Part shown: piece by piece, positions 1 through 10,970 of the stretch | How the letters are laid out: the number at the start of each line of letters is the position of its first letter | Position numbering within the stretch: position 1 is the stretch's first letter | DNA from: Epinephelus fuscoguttatus | Taxonomy: Eukaryota; Chordata; Actinopteri; Perciformes; Serranidae | Length of the DNA stretch: 64,000 nt | Assembly: GCF_011397635.1 (NCBI RefSeq) | Contig: NC_064775.1 | Coordinates: 17,094,954-17,158,953 of the forward strand | Direction of reading: 5' to 3' | Notes under the pieces: generated by a model | Databases searched by the model: none | What the model saw: the letters and a program-made list of their open reading frames with translations, nothing else | Told to the model about the DNA's origin: nothing | Made by a program: the position numbers and the translations under genes

Positions 1-1060
1 TTTGCATTAAGAGCAGCCCAGGTTTTTATGACAGGGATTCAAATGTAGCAGATTTGCTAGCCAAACATTTGTTTGGCGAACTCTACTCCAGCATAGTACA
101 ACAAAATTAATTTCAAGATTAGTGATGTTATGTGTGTTATATAAGTTAAAAAAAAGTAACATCAGACAATCTCGTCTACTCTTTAGGTGGCAGGAGTTAA
201 AATGAGTCATCCTCAACATGTGAACCTTGTGAGTTGTAATGGATCCAAATTTATAATGTTACCTTTGTTAAATGTTGCTGTTGTCCCTGGTTTCATATGA
301 GCAGAGGAAAAGTCTGCTAGCTGCTAGGCTAATTTATACAATGTAAAATGCCATAGGTTTGTGCTAAAAACATTAGCATGTTGTATTTGTGGGGAAAATG
401 TGTCCAGATAAAGACAAGTGCTTGTCTGTGAATGCTTAGTTATAGTGAAGCTGATTTGTGAACTTGTGTTTGAAATTGTCGCTATTTTGCTTAGTGATGA
501 CAGCTGGAGAACAATTACATACAAAATAGGATGTAGGCACGAAAGGTTTGTTTTTTACTTGACAACTATCATGTTTTTCCCAAATGATGCACAGATTTTT
601 TGGCATTCTATTTTGTCATATGGCTTGAAAAATAGTGCATACAGCTGCCGTAAATGGGGGAAAAAATCCTCCCAGAGCCCCTGGGTTTGGACTGAACCCT
701 CAAATGTTTACAATGTGTGACTCTGGCCCTGCTCCCATGGGAAAACTGTACAAGTTTTCTCGGATAATCTAAATTAACATAATTTCTAAATCAGCAACAT
801 GATTGCTGCCAAACAACACGATACATTTTAGCTTCAAAATGTATTTTTGCAGCCAGATTAATAAAATCGTATTTATGAGCCACCCAACTGTTAACTGGGA
901 GTGTGTATTTGTGGATGCACATACTTTTTTGAGTGAATGTTGCAATGAATCACTGTGTGTGGGTGTAAATACTGTATTTGTCTGCAGCTTCACTCCATTG
1001 TTTGTTAGGTTTTAAAACTTTTAAAAAGAACAACATGGCGTCACTCACACTCAATATTGC
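1..1060. other. Intergenic or intronic DNA, nothing recognised
   Basis: This AT-rich stretch has only short chance reading frames on both strands, with no recognisable domain, splice-bounded exon or transposon end. It could be upstream sequence, or an intron of the ramp1 gene whose last exon is at 5558. Confidence 0.5.
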
Positions 1061-1067
1061 TCAGAGC

Positions 1068-1074
1068 TATAAAA
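1068..1074 (+). promoter_or_regulatory. Candidate TATA box
   Basis: A TATAAAA match lies about 137 bases before the ATG at 1205, so a start site near 1100 is plausible. A second TATA-like stretch (TATAAATATA) is at about 1152. With the AATAAA at 1421-1426 it would define a short transcription unit, but TATA-like strings are common in DNA this AT-rich. Confidence 0.35.
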
Positions 1075-1204
1075 ACACTCCAGTCTCTCTTGACTTGTGT
1101 CTTATCTTTAGACCAAAACACTCCCACTGAGTGGCAGCTCAACACACATTTGTATAAATATACTTGTGAGAATCCTTTACCCAAACAGAGTCCAAATCTT
1201 AATT

Positions 1205-1390
1205 ATGACCAGGAGCATGAGTCTCCATCCTAAACTGCTGTTAACTTTAATGCTGATCCCAGGTCTCACAGCTGCAGCACCAGCTCCCGAAACAGCTCTG
1301 GGTGATGACAGCTGCCTCTTAGAATCAAACACACACATAATACCACTACATACCAGTCATGTAATTCATGCTTTTAGTCTAAGTGCTTAG
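1205..1390 (+). CDS. Candidate small secreted peptide or first exon with signal peptide
   Basis: From the ATG at 1205 the frame encodes 61 residues, starting with a convincing signal peptide: a basic/polar N-terminus (MTRSMSLHPK), a hydrophobic core (LLLTLMLIPGL) and a small-residue cleavage region (TAAAPA). The next 35 residues hold a single Cys and match no family I know. A TATA box lies upstream and an AATAAA lies 31 bases past the stop. Two readings are possible. It may be a one-exon peptide gene or retrocopy. Or it may be exon 1 of ramp1, which also starts with a signal-peptide exon, is on the same strand 4.2 kb downstream, and could splice at the GTGATG after codon ETALG. I could not find a RAMP exon 2 between them, so both remain open. 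Confidence 0.3.
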   Translation: MTRSMSLHPKLLLTLMLIPGLTAAAPAPETALGDDSCLLESNTHIIPLHTSHVIHAFSLSA

Positions 1391-1420
1391 AGATGAACTA
1401 CATGTACTTGCAACCCTTGC

Positions 1421-1426
1421 AATAAA
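1421..1426 (+). terminator. Candidate poly(A) signal AATAAA
   Basis: A canonical hexamer followed by a GT/T-rich stretch (AAGTTTTGTTGACTTTG) that resembles a downstream element. It would end the short unit beginning near 1100. Confidence 0.35.
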
Positions 1427-1960
1427 GTTTTGTTGACTTTGTACCATTAAGAAACTCATTCTACACTACATCATAGTTTTATTTAATTTCATATAACAGT
1501 TATCTAAGATGGATTACCAACTGCTCAGGGTCCCCATTCCTCAGGACCCCCCAGACTGTGTTAATTTATAAACTGATTTATGTAAACTGAAATGTAAGTG
1601 ACTCCTGCATCTTTTATTTCTGTCAAAATCTAGATTTAATACATCTAATAATCAAATTAACTTAAAGTAATGAATCAGATTAAATAGGGGCCCAGAGGGG
1701 CGAGAAAAAAACTGAGTTTGGTTTGATGGAACTGTCACTTAGGGTGGTGGAAGTATTTTAAAGTAGTTTCATAATGTTTGACCCATTATCAGAAAAAATA
1801 AAGGAAACTGGATTTGACAGGAAAAGCCATTCATGATGAACTGTAAATGCAAGGGCTTAGATTTTGGGGAGAACATGCGACCCCCTCAATGTTTACAAGG
1901 TTTCCACAGTCATGGAAAACCTGAACAGTCATAGAATTTCATAGTCACATTTCCAGGCCT

Positions 1961-2055
1961 GGAAAAGTAATGAAATTATTAAAATTACTGAAAGTTTTGG
2001 AAAAGTCATGGAATTATTAAAATTATTGAAAGTTTTGGAAAAGTCATGGAATTTT
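1961..2055. repeat. 38-bp tandem repeat, 2.5 copies
   Basis: Two full 38-bp units (1961-1998, 1999-2036) and a half unit (2037-2055) begin GGAAAAGT. The units differ at only a few bases. The surrounding 1427-2317 has no other recognisable content. Confidence 0.75.
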
Positions 2056-2320
2056 GTTGTATGTAAAGAAATCTTCTACAGATAACCTTCCATGCAACAG
2101 CAAGTTTGTTTTGTTGATATTTGTTTACCATCACGTGCGTTTCTCCATTTTCTCTCAACGTTCCACCTCTCCTGTCATGTTTTCCAGCTAAAGAAAATTA
2201 TGTTTGAGCAGAATTTGACTCTGATATGTTTGAAAAACAGTAGCCAAATGGAGCAAGAAATATGAATAGGGGTCCTTGAAAATCATGAGAAAGTTTTAAA
2301 ATTTTATCCACAGTAACAAT

Positions 2321-3526
2321 GGGCCTCATTCACAAACAGTGCGTACGCACAAATCTGTGCTTAAACTGTGCGTATGATCGTTTGACGCACAAATCTGGGA
2401 TTCATCAATATTTTCTTACCCAAATTTGTTCTTACTCTGCGAACAAATTTAGAACTGCCTCAGACCATGCGTACGCACAAATGAGGAAGGCCGAACTGAC
2501 TTAGAAAATGCAAACATACCTTTTAAGTACATGCAGAGTCTATAAAACCACATTCATGAAAAAGAGATTTAATTAACATTTTTTAAAATAATTAATTTAC
2601 TAATATATTGGCCAAATGGATTAAATTACCATGAAATTGACACACGTTCACCCTCATCATTGTGACAATTAAAATATTAACAGTAACATGAACAGAAAAA
2701 CTATCACTCCATCAGCGTGCAGATGATCTGTAATGCCGACTGCCATATCCTTAACGCTGTAGCCTGCTGGCCAGGAGGCATCCACGACTCATTTATTTTG
2801 CAAAACAGTACAGTGGGAATGCGTTTGGAGGCAGGGGCTGTGAGAAGTGGATGGTATGTTGGTGAGCATCTTTTGTTCTAATCTTTTATTTCAATTGTTT
2901 TAAGTTAGTGTTTTCAGTAAGTCTCTATTCCATTAAGGTTAAAATGTTATATTGTTTGGGTGACCGGGCATATGGCCTTAAAACATGGCTAATGACACCA
3001 TGCGCAAACCCTGAAACCCCTCAAGAGGTGCGCTATAATAACATACATGCCCGCACACCCGCCGTAGAGCGCACTTTTGGCGTGCTTAAGGGCCGTTGGA
3101 TGTGTTTGGATCAGATATGGCTGGTGGCAAACTACTTTATACCCCTGAGAAGGTGTGCAAGATCATCCTGGCATGCTGTGTCCTCCACAATCTTACAATG
3201 ACCCATGGCATTCCTGTAAGACCTGGCACCATCGCTTCTAACAAACTGTGAAATTTACTACTTCTCTCCTCACGTAACCGCTTCCTTCAACTCTAGGCAA
3301 GCGGTTTCCTTATATGGAGAAATGGGGGCGTGGTAGTATGCTGATTGCAGATCGCGGACACGCGCCTGTCAATTTAGAATGGTTCTGATTTACTAACATA
3401 CGCACGGTGGTGAGAACAAAATTGGCCGGTATGCACGTGTCATGAATCCGACGGTGATTTTGTGCAAGTGCTTATTTTTAGCGGAGAGTAAGAACATTTC
3501 TGCGCGGATATTGGTGAATGAGGCCC
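2321..3526 (+). mobile_element. PIF/Harbinger DNA transposon, decayed
   Basis: The element is bounded by perfect 13-bp terminal inverted repeats, GGGCCTCATTCAC at 2321 and its complement ending at 3526. Both ends are flanked by the trinucleotide AAT (2318-2320 and 3527-3529), matching the 3-bp target duplications of this superfamily. Sub-terminal sequence rich in GCGTACGCAC-like motifs also recurs at both ends. The interior carries fragments of a Harbinger nuclease (2720-3212). At 1.2 kb it is far shorter than an autonomous element, which also needs an MYB-like gene, so it is a deleted derivative. Confidence 0.85.
2720..3212 (+). pseudogene. Harbinger transposase (HARBI1-like) fragment
   Basis: Read in pieces, this encodes the C-terminal half of a DDE_4-type nuclease. 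Segments resembling DCHILNAVACWPGGIHDS and ILQNSTVG (2735-2820) match the region around the second catalytic Asp. GDRAYGLKTWLMTP (2961-3002) and ARTPAVERTFGVLKGRW (3049-3099) match the third catalytic block. After about 3142 the frame shifts by one: the next frame reads PEKVCKIILACCVLHNL, the usual family ending. The N-terminal half is missing, so this cannot encode an active enzyme. Confidence 0.85.
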
Positions 3527-3716
3527 AATGCCTCTGGTAATAGGTGGTAGCAGTATGCAACCTCAAAAGCACTGGCTTTTATGGCATCTGCCATAAAAGA
3601 AAAAAGAGAAGCAGCAACTATGAAGGACTGAAAAAGGAAGTAACATGACAATTTCACCATAACTTGATGCAGAAAAGGCAAAAACGGGTGCATAAAATTT
3701 CACCGGAATGTAGGCA

Positions 3717-3772
3717 AATTTTAGGCAGTGTTGATGCCTAAAATTTTAGGCAGTGTTGATGCCTAAAATTTC
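3717..3772. repeat. Short direct repeat, 2 copies of about 25 bp
   Basis: The motif TTTTAGGCAGTGTTGATGCC occurs twice in direct succession, with AAATTTTAGG / CCTAAAATTT giving each junction local dyad symmetry. Function unknown. Confidence 0.6.
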
Positions 3773-4014
3773 CTTGGGGACACCCAAACCCCCAACTCAA
3801 TATGTGTCCCCCCCAAATGGTGAAACAAAACCTACACACATGATTAAGAGCTGTGGGCAGACAACTCTAAATATTGTTGATGATAGTTGACAATGATAGT
3901 TACCTTGCAACCAAGATGCATCTGCTGCAGCGCAAAAAATGTATCAATTTATTGGCGGCAAAAGCAGCTAATGGAGCTAACAGTGCTAAAGGTGGTAATA
4001 AGGGCAACAGTCAG

Positions 4015-4776
4015 TACGTTTACATGCACAGTTTTATTCCACTTTTAATCAGAATGAAAGGCCATTCCGATTAAAAGTGGTCATGTAAACGGTCATTCCG
4101 ATTGAAAAACGGTCATTCCGATTGAAAATTAAATCCGATTAAAGGGGGTGGTTTAATCCGTTTGTCATTCCGAATGAAAGAATTTTGTGTATATGTATAC
4201 ACTCATTCCTCTTTAAATTCATTCCGGTCTTTCTGCGCATGCTCGTTTCCTTGCCCTTCTGGCGCGATGACGTATATAGCGTGCATAGCAACGGGCTGCA
4301 TAGCAACAGGCTGAGATAGAGCAGTCGGACTTGTTGCACTCATCGGTTTCCATTCGCCACAGCACGGTCTTCTACCTCCCTTCTTCGACCTTCTACCTCC
4401 CTTCTCCTCCTCAACAGACGAAGCATTAGCAGAACAAGATTGTTGTCGTACTGCTGCTTCAATAATATAAGCAAAACACGCCCGAAAAACGCACTAAGAA
4501 CGGCATCGTCAAACATCTTGTTATCCGGAGCGAGGACTACAGTGTTTTCTTACGGTAAACGTAAACATGTAACATCCGCCCGCCCCCTATCCAATCAGAA
4601 ACGTGCCCTGCCCCAAACCTTGCGCAGACCTGAATAAAGGCAATTGAACTGATCTCCCATGTAAACCCTCATTCGGAATGAATATTTCCCATGTAAACTA
4701 CCTGGAAAAACTTTAATTCCGAATGATTTCATTCAGATTTATTTCATTCCGAATGAGAAGCTATCATGTAACCGTA
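4015..4776. mobile_element. MITE with TACG(T/G)TTACATG termini
   Basis: The ends are near-perfect inverted repeats: TACGTTTACATG at 4015-4026 and the complement of TACGGTTACATG at 4765-4776. Sub-terminal sequence is built from many short ATTCCGAATGA / ATTCCGATT motifs in both orientations at both ends. This is the usual structure of a non-autonomous DNA transposon. No transposase fragment is present and I could not settle the target-site duplication, so the superfamily is not assigned. Confidence 0.7.
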
Positions 4777-5557
4777 GCCAGTGTCGCCAGAACTAACAGT
4801 AAAAACCAAAGAGGTGGGTGCTACGCTTTCATGATGGCGTCGTCCTGATATCAGCCATTTTAGCGCAGTGCAGAGCGCTGGCAAATTAGCTACCCAGTGG
4901 GATACACATACAGTGGCTGGACTGTCTACAACAACAGCAAACGCAGAGGCTTGGATTACAACAAACACAGAGGAAGTCTGATTTCATTCTCTACTCAGTA
5001 TGCCATTACTCTACTATATCTTTACATAGCAAAAGTAGTTTGCTGCGACAGTATGTTAATGCTCTGATTCTCCTATAGAGTTCCTTTAAAGTGGGGTGGA
5101 CTTTTCTTTTAAAGGAGTTGGATTTCTGACCTCTTGCCCACTGGGCCTCCAGCTATGCAGTTCAACACAGTGGTCATCCAGAACAGAATCTCTCCTGGTA
5201 TGGTGCAATGCTGTACTGAGGGTGCTACCCTGTTGGTATGCATCTCCATTTCCCCTGCCCTCTACCACCTAGCAGTTATATTTAGCTTTGTTGAGCCCAC
5301 TGGTAATTCTAGACACTCCTTTGCCTTTTTTTCTGACCAACAGGAGCCCCTGCTCTGGTTCCACCCTGAAAGGCATTTCAAAGACACAGAAAGTGTCTGT
5401 CTAACTTCTGTAACAAGGAAAGAATGATAAGTTTATGTTCATCTTAAAAACATGGCATCTAAAAATCATGATACTAAATGTTTGTGATAGCATTTGAGAG
5501 TTGGATCAAGTTCTTCCCTCCTAGGTGGATCTGACTGTGTGCTGTTGCCCTCTGCAG
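4777..5557. other. Sequence 5' of the ramp1 terminal exon, probably intron
   Basis: No RAMP-like exon 2 (expected Cys pair and a WC-x-W-like motif) is recognisable here. The last bases before 5558 form a pyrimidine-containing acceptor (GTTGCCCTCTGCAG). Confidence 0.5.
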
Positions 5558-5813
5558 GATCTACGAGGGTCTGACAAACTGCACCTACCAGGTGGCTTTG
5601 AGGATGGACTGCTTCTGGCCGAATCAGATAGTTGACCGCTTCTTCATGCAGGTTCATCGGCTGTACTTCCACAACTGCGCCCTGACCGGCCGGCTCCTAC
5701 AAGACCCGCCGATCAGCATCCTCGCCCCATTCATCGCAGTGCCAGTGCTGATTACCCTCCTCATGACTGCCCTCGTGGTGTGGAGGAGTAAACGCACAGA
5801 GGGGGTTTTATAG
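5558..5813 (+). CDS. ramp1: Receptor activity-modifying protein 1-like, terminal coding exon
   Basis: RAMPs are single-pass accessory proteins that escort and alter class B receptors of the calcitonin family; RAMP1 with the calcitonin receptor-like receptor makes the CGRP receptor. The exon starts after a TCTGCAG acceptor at 5557, one base before the codon ATC, and runs 84 codons to TAG at 5811. It encodes the second half of the ectodomain with conserved motifs: NCTY with an N-glycosylation site, CFWPN, VDRFF and YFHNC (three Cys in family positions). A membrane-proximal DPP follows, then a transmembrane helix (ILAPFIAVPVLITLLMTALV) and the short tail VVWRSKRTEGVL, which is the RAMP1-type ending. 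The 5' exons, including the signal peptide, are not recognised with confidence: they are either upstream of the window or the candidate at 1205. A teleost RAMP1 paralogue is possible. Confidence 0.9.
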
Positions 5814-6024
5814 GGACTGGCTTCTGAATTTGGTCGCAAGGCTTGTAAATACATATGGACTCTGGAGTGGCAGAGCATGTGATAAAAAAAAATTTAGGGA
5901 ATTTTTGCATAATATATTAATTTGATACAGTTATACTAAGTGTCTTGCTATTGTTATATTCCCAGATTAGTATGAACATACAAGTGTATATACGATTGCA
6001 TGTCTCATGAAAAGCTGTTTGACT

Positions 6025-6285
6025 GTTCTCTTTGGTATAAAAATAGAATTTATCTGTGGATCACCCATATGAGAGTGTCAAAGTTTGGCAGGGGAAAGTA
6101 ATAAAGGTCTTTGAGATTCAAGGGATTTGGAGGCCATGCATGTTAATTACCATCTGTTCTCATGGCCCTAAACAATCTGTGAACACATAAATAACTGGAG
6201 AGGAGGACACTCTAATGACTTGGATGAATGATTGTTACAGATTTGGAAAAGAGGTGAAGAAAGAGAGGAAAGAAGAGCAGATAAT
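6025..6285 (+). repeat. Segment duplicated at 24310-24560
   Basis: About 250 bases downstream of ramp1 recur in the same orientation 18 kb away, upstream of the second methyltransferase gene. Shared blocks include ATATGAGAGTGTCAAAGTTTGG, GGGGATTTGGAGGCC-like and TTCTCATGGCCCTAAACAAT. The two copies differ by small indels. It could be a segmental duplication or a low-copy dispersed repeat. Confidence 0.8.
6100..6105 (+). terminator. Candidate ramp1 poly(A) signal
   Basis: The first AATAAA on the + strand after the ramp1 stop codon, giving a 3' UTR of about 300 bases. It lies inside a segment duplicated at 24.3 kb, where the hexamer is not preserved. Confidence 0.4.
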
Positions 6286-7604
6286 GGAGAAAATTTGACT
6301 GATGAAGAGAAAGGAAGAAGGAGTTTTGGACAAAGAGGTCACCAGGTGTCGCTAATCAAATAGCCCCTTTTTGGGCCATTTTCATAATAACGTAATTTTA
6401 TTACTTGGAGGCAAAACACGACTTGCCACAGGGCTGTGGGCTATATTGGAGTCTTAAAATGTCATCTTGTTGTGTTATCAGGAGCCAGAATAGAAGGAGT
6501 CATGGCTCAAAACTGTCACCAGGTACTTGCCGCCACAGCCCATCAACAAAAACGAAGACAACCATGATTAAATGCGATAAGACGAAAGGACTGGACAAAG
6601 GCGATCATTAAAAATGCTTGCATGTGCAGCCCACACTTCATATCAGGTTATGGAAGAAGTACTTAATGTTGTAGGGATGAAGAACGATATGTGTATTAAG
6701 GGTTATCATGTCCACATAATCAGAAATAGGAATATTGGATTTCTCCATAACTCTTATATTTTAGTACATTAGCTAATGTTAGCTTTGATAGCAAAACATA
6801 CCGAAGGCAACCATTCAAGTATCGTCCTCCTTTGTACAATTGGCATAGTAATCAACCACAAAGCTGGCAATGGTTGTGAGAGTGGGTTGGCCAGTCTGGT
6901 TCAGTTGGTTAGTGTTTAATTATTCAAGTAACACTTGCGGTCCCTGACATGGTGCGTTCGTAAATTCAGTCTGTTGCTCCACACTAAAATCTGTTATAAT
7001 CTGTTAATGCGAAAAACTAACGGTTTACTAATGTTTTGAGTGCTGTGTACTTCCTGATGTGGATATCCTGGAAGCAAGTTTTCTCTGCTGGTCAGGAGGT
7101 ATTCCTTCGTTTAAGAAAAGCACAATTTTAAGACTCTACATGAGGATCAAAGTGGAAACCCCTTTTAACAGCCATGCCAGTTGTTCCCGTGCTATCATTC
7201 GTCATTTAGCCCCCATCTTGACAAGCTAGCATGACATGCTGGTACTAATGGATGCCTTAGGTTATCTAGTTTCACAGGATACCATTAGCTTAAAGAATGA
7301 GGATGACACAGGCTCTTAAAGACAGAAATGTCTGCTTCCAATTGTTTTGCCAGTGGGAGGGGCAGCAATTGTATCAGGGCAGCCATGCTCCCTCTTGGCC
7401 CCAGCTTAGGGGTGCCACTACAGAACAGCCAGTAGATTTGGAGTACGTTCCGAATGACATCCTTTTTCTTTTCACTTTTAGTATGTACTGCAGCTGCCCT
7501 TAAAAAGTATGTACTGTTGAATGTGGTATGCACACAACGGGGACATACTACTGTCTCATAACTTGATGCCCTTAACTTTGACCCTCCTACTGTTATATCA
7601 GTTA
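6286..7604. other. Intergenic DNA between ramp1 and the methyltransferase array
   Basis: No gene is visible. Around 7080-7200 a short stretch resembles sequence at 11390-11500 (both read AAGAAAAG.ACAATTT then a block containing CAAAGTGGA), suggesting array-flank sequence is spread here. Around 7440-7600, motifs such as AGTATGTACTG and GGACATACTACT suggest the edge of an old MITE. Confidence 0.4.
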
Positions 7605-8495
7605 CCATCTTATCTTAATAATGACGAAAACTCTGTCTGTGGGTGTGTGTGTGTGTCTGTTCCATGTTTTTCTCCTCACTGACTTGGTCAATCCATGTGA
7701 AATTTGGCACAGTGGTAGAGGGTTATGGGAGGATGCGAATGAAGCAATATTACATCAATTGGCCAAAGGGGGGCGCTATAGCAACTGATTGAAATTGCAA
7801 ACTTTGAATGGGCATCTCATGCCCCGTATGTTATAGAGACATGAAACTTTGCACAGAGATGCCTCTCCTCATGAGGAACAAATTTGCCTCAAAAACCCAT
7901 AACTATAATACTATAATAATATAGATTTTCCGCCATTTAGAATTTTTTGAAAAACACTTCAAATCGATCTCTTCCTAGGAAGTTTGACCGATCTGCATGA
8001 AACTCGGTGTACATAAACTTGGAACCAATATCTCAAGTTCCCTCCTTGGCAAAAGTTGGAACACTTACTAAAACTGAGCTTCTATAAGCAATGAATATTG
8101 CAGAGGGCGTGGCTCATCACATAAAGGTGTGTAACATCTCAAGGGTTTCACCGATCACCACACAACTTTGTAGACATATGACCACACATAATCTGAGGGG
8201 ACCCCTCCATTATTGACCCCATCAAACAAAATGGGGGAGCTAGAGAGCTCATTTCTTATCTAGGCCTAACCACCATATCGATTTTTACTAAACTTGGTAG
8301 ATATGTAGAACAGGATGCCTCAAGATGACTGGAGAAATTTAACTCTAATTGGTAACTGGGTGGCGCTATAACAACAGAAAAATGCTTAAAAATGGCTAAA
8401 ATGCGACCGATCGCTGTGGCTCCCCCTGTGGCCCAATGTTGTTGTTTTTTTTCTAATTTTTAGTATGACTAAGTCATGGTATGGTATGCTGTACA
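7605..8495 (+). repeat. Dispersed teleost repeat, copy 1 (inverted partner at 38675-39552)
   Basis: It starts near ATCTTATCTTAATAATGACG and ends around AAGTCATGGTATGGTATGCTG. The whole length recurs in reverse complement at 38675-39552, with shared landmarks such as GGGGGGCGCTATAGCAACTG, CCCATTTTGTTTGATGGGG and GCGACCGATCGCTGTGGCTCC. It has no coding capacity and I cannot assign the family by eye. A partial second unit (8510-8640), again with TTTTTCTACTCACTGACGTGG, follows directly. Confidence 0.85.
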
Positions 8496-8640
8496 TAATC
8501 ACGGAAACTGCCAGTGTGTCATTCTGTCAGTTAGTCATTCTGTCTGTCCCACATTTTTCTACTCACTGACGTGGTCAGTCTATGTGAAACTGCACACAGG
8601 CATTGAAGATTGGCATAGGTAGAAGGTGACAAAGCTACCA

Positions 8641-9052
8641 GTGGGTATGCACTAGTTCTTCTAGTAATTACTATCCAATTAATATTCCTATTATTACTAT
8701 TCGACTGGTCATCAGTTGCTTGAATGCACTGTCACCCGTTATTACGACTTCTGATAGCTGTCAATCATCTGTTAATCAGCTGTCATCTGTTTACGGCTCA
8801 GTGGATGTGACGTATCTTTCACTGCACAGAGAATTGTGGGTCAGAAAAGCATGCTGGCTTGCATACTGCAAATTCGGACCGGATGTAGTAGAACATCCTG
8901 TTTTGGCATATTACGATGTATTGGGACATCATAAATCTTTTTCTGGCATAGTATGGTGGTATGGTATTGGAACGCACAGTAATTTATATTCCGCTGTGCG
9001 GGTTTGTGTTGCTTCCAGGTGAAACCCAAAGCTGTGGTTTCCAACTTGAGGG
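8641..9052. other. Intergenic DNA with MITE-like debris
   Basis: The stretch 8850-8960 (GCATACTGCAAATTCGGACC; GGCATAGTATGGTGG) looks like the other half of the MITE-like sequence near 7440-7600, interrupted by the repeat at 7605. No gene is seen. Confidence 0.35.
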
Positions 9053-9927
9053 TCACAACCTCCAAAAGGGGTTGCTAGATATGTCTGATGGGTGGTTAAG
9101 TGAAAAGAAACACCAAACATTTGCATACAAAGTTAGGTCAAAGTTAGACATTGGTTTATTTAAAGAAGTCACAAACCCAGAACTTTGGAAAGTACTTGGT
9201 CGGACAGGTTTGCATGCCTGCCAGTAGTAATTCTTCACAGCTAGTATAACTTCTGTATCAGGAAGAGATGCCTTAATGGTTGAAACCAATCTGGGATGGT
9301 AGTCAAGAAGAAACAGAATAGTTTAAAAAGATCTGAAATTAATTAATGAGGAAAATATAAAGTGAAAGTTGTGTAAATCTTCCCAAACTGTGATAGTAAT
9401 TAAATACAATGTGTTTTTTTTTGTTTTTTTTTTAAATTCATGTAAAAGTTATGGCTCAGCACTCCAACCCCCCCCCCCCCCGAATATATTTTGCTTGCTG
9501 GGCTATTCTGTCCTGTCAGTGGCAGGGAATTAATGATGGCTATATTATCAAAGCAGTAAATGCCTTCAACAGTTAAGCTTAGTCAAGCAGTGTTTGGCTT
9601 TTCTGATTAATGCCCAAGACTGTGACAGCATTCAAAGATGAATTTCAGCAGTTTTTGATAATGATAAATGAATTTCAGTGGAGATTAGGAGATCAACGTG
9701 CAGCGCCAGGCGAGTGGAGGTGAGCGCTCAGGGCCAGAAGTTAACAATTAGACCCGTGGTTGAGGTGAAGGTTAATGTCTCACCTGTTTCTGATGTCATT
9801 ACCAAGACATTCAGCGTCAGCTGGATCCTTTTCTAGAAGTGTCAGATAGTAGGAGGAGGTCTTAACATGCCAAGTGTGCAAGTGTGAGCTCAGTGGCAGA
9901 GTCCTTTTTAACCTCCGACACTGATTC
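9053..9927 (-). pseudogene. 3' remnant of a SAM methyltransferase gene (exons 5 and 6 only)
   Basis: Exon 5 is 9784-9927 (acceptor CAG, donor GTGAGA) and reads CRRLKRTLPLSS...LLEKDPADAECLGNDIRN, 47 codons against 45 in the intact copies. Exon 6 starts at 9290 and reads LVSTIKASLPDTEVILAVKN, then YYWQACKP. Intron phases equal those of the two complete genes upstream. Exons 1-4 are absent; pieces of introns 3 and 4 survive at 9930-10400. The stop that follows ARKP in the 11574-15124 gene is lost, so the frame runs on 50 more residues into repeat-like sequence before TAG at 9053. Both exons still lack frameshifts. It is more diverged than the other copies, especially in exon 6. I call it a truncated pseudogene. 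Confidence 0.8.
9370..9775 (+). repeat. Intron 5 segment shared with 17345-17715, opposite orientation there
   Basis: This lies between exons 6 and 5 of the 3' remnant and matches the reverse complement of 17345-17715. Shared landmarks are TCTTCCCAAACTGTGATAGT, AAGTTATGGCTCAGCAC, TTAAGCTTAGTCAAGCAGTG and GCTCAGGGCCAGAAGTT. The end next to exon 5 is also present, in this orientation, in the gene at 11574-15124 (13260-13370). It contains a run of 14 C at 9468-9481. Confidence 0.85.
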
Positions 9928-10409
9928 CTGGACACACACACGCCCCTAAGCAAGACACTTGACCCCTGAGTGCTAAAAATTAATATGCTCTGTGCCAGTG
10001 AACTCCCAGACATCACAGTGTATGTGTCTGACTCTCGCTCTTTACTTCACCGAGCCTTAGCTGTGAATAAAAATGTATTCATAGCATTTACACCCTGTGT
10101 TTGACTTATCTGATTCAGCTGATGTGAAAAGGAATAATCAGAGCACAACTGCTTTTGAGCAGGTACGGGTAGCTGCTTTTCTTAGCTTTAAATCAAAGGT
10201 TTTATTTTCTCTTTATCATATGGCATGAAAATGACTGGTGTGCCACTTACTGGACAACAGCTAGTCTAAGTGGTTAAATTACCACCTACACACAGGGTCA
10301 TGCATCAAATGGTATTTGACATATTAATAATTCTCACTGAAAGAAAAGTGGGTAACTGGCTTAACTCAGACTGCCTTCTTAGTAAAAAAATGTAAATCAC
10401 AGGCTGATC

Positions 10410-10790
10410 CAACTTTTGTGAATGTTATCGCGGCACCTCATAATGTGACTCAGCAGTGTGTATGGCCCCCATGTGCCTGTATACACTCCCGTCATCATCT
10501 GGGCATGCTCCCGATGAGTTGGAGGATGGTGTCCAGGGGGATTTCCTCCAAGACCTGGATCAGGGAATCAGTGAGCTCCTGGACAGTCTGTGGTGATACT
10601 TGGCGGATGCACAGATAAAATGTCCCATCAGTGCTCAATTAGATTTAGGTCAGGGGAAGGAGCGGGCCAATCAATGGCATCCAGGAAGTGGCTACACACT
10701 CTGGCCACATGAGGCATTGTTCTGCACCAGGAGGAACCCAGGGCGCTCTGAGGATTTCATCCTGGTACCAGTCAGGGTACCAGCAATTTG
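10410..10790 (-). pseudogene. Tc1/mariner-type transposase remnant
   Basis: The reverse strand, read across several frames, recalls the C-terminal part of a fish Tc1-like DDE transposase: DEILRA, a VQNNA-like step, PLIGPLLPLT in place of the usual DWP-SPDLNPIEH block, and TVQELTDSL-like and EEIPLDTI-like segments, then SMPR. Stops and frameshifts interrupt it. It sits between the 3' remnant and the first intact methyltransferase gene, so it may mark where the missing exons were lost. Confidence 0.7.
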
Positions 10791-10970
10791 TTTTAATATC
10801 CTTTGGTATTTTATATCTTTGCATAATATAGTTATTTACTTGTGAAAAATTAAAAGTTGAAATAAGCAAAAATGAATGAATGAATGAATTAAAATAAATG
10901 AATAATAGAAACAAAATCTGAAATTCCAAGGCTGCAATAATAATTACAAAAATAAATAAAAATAAATACA

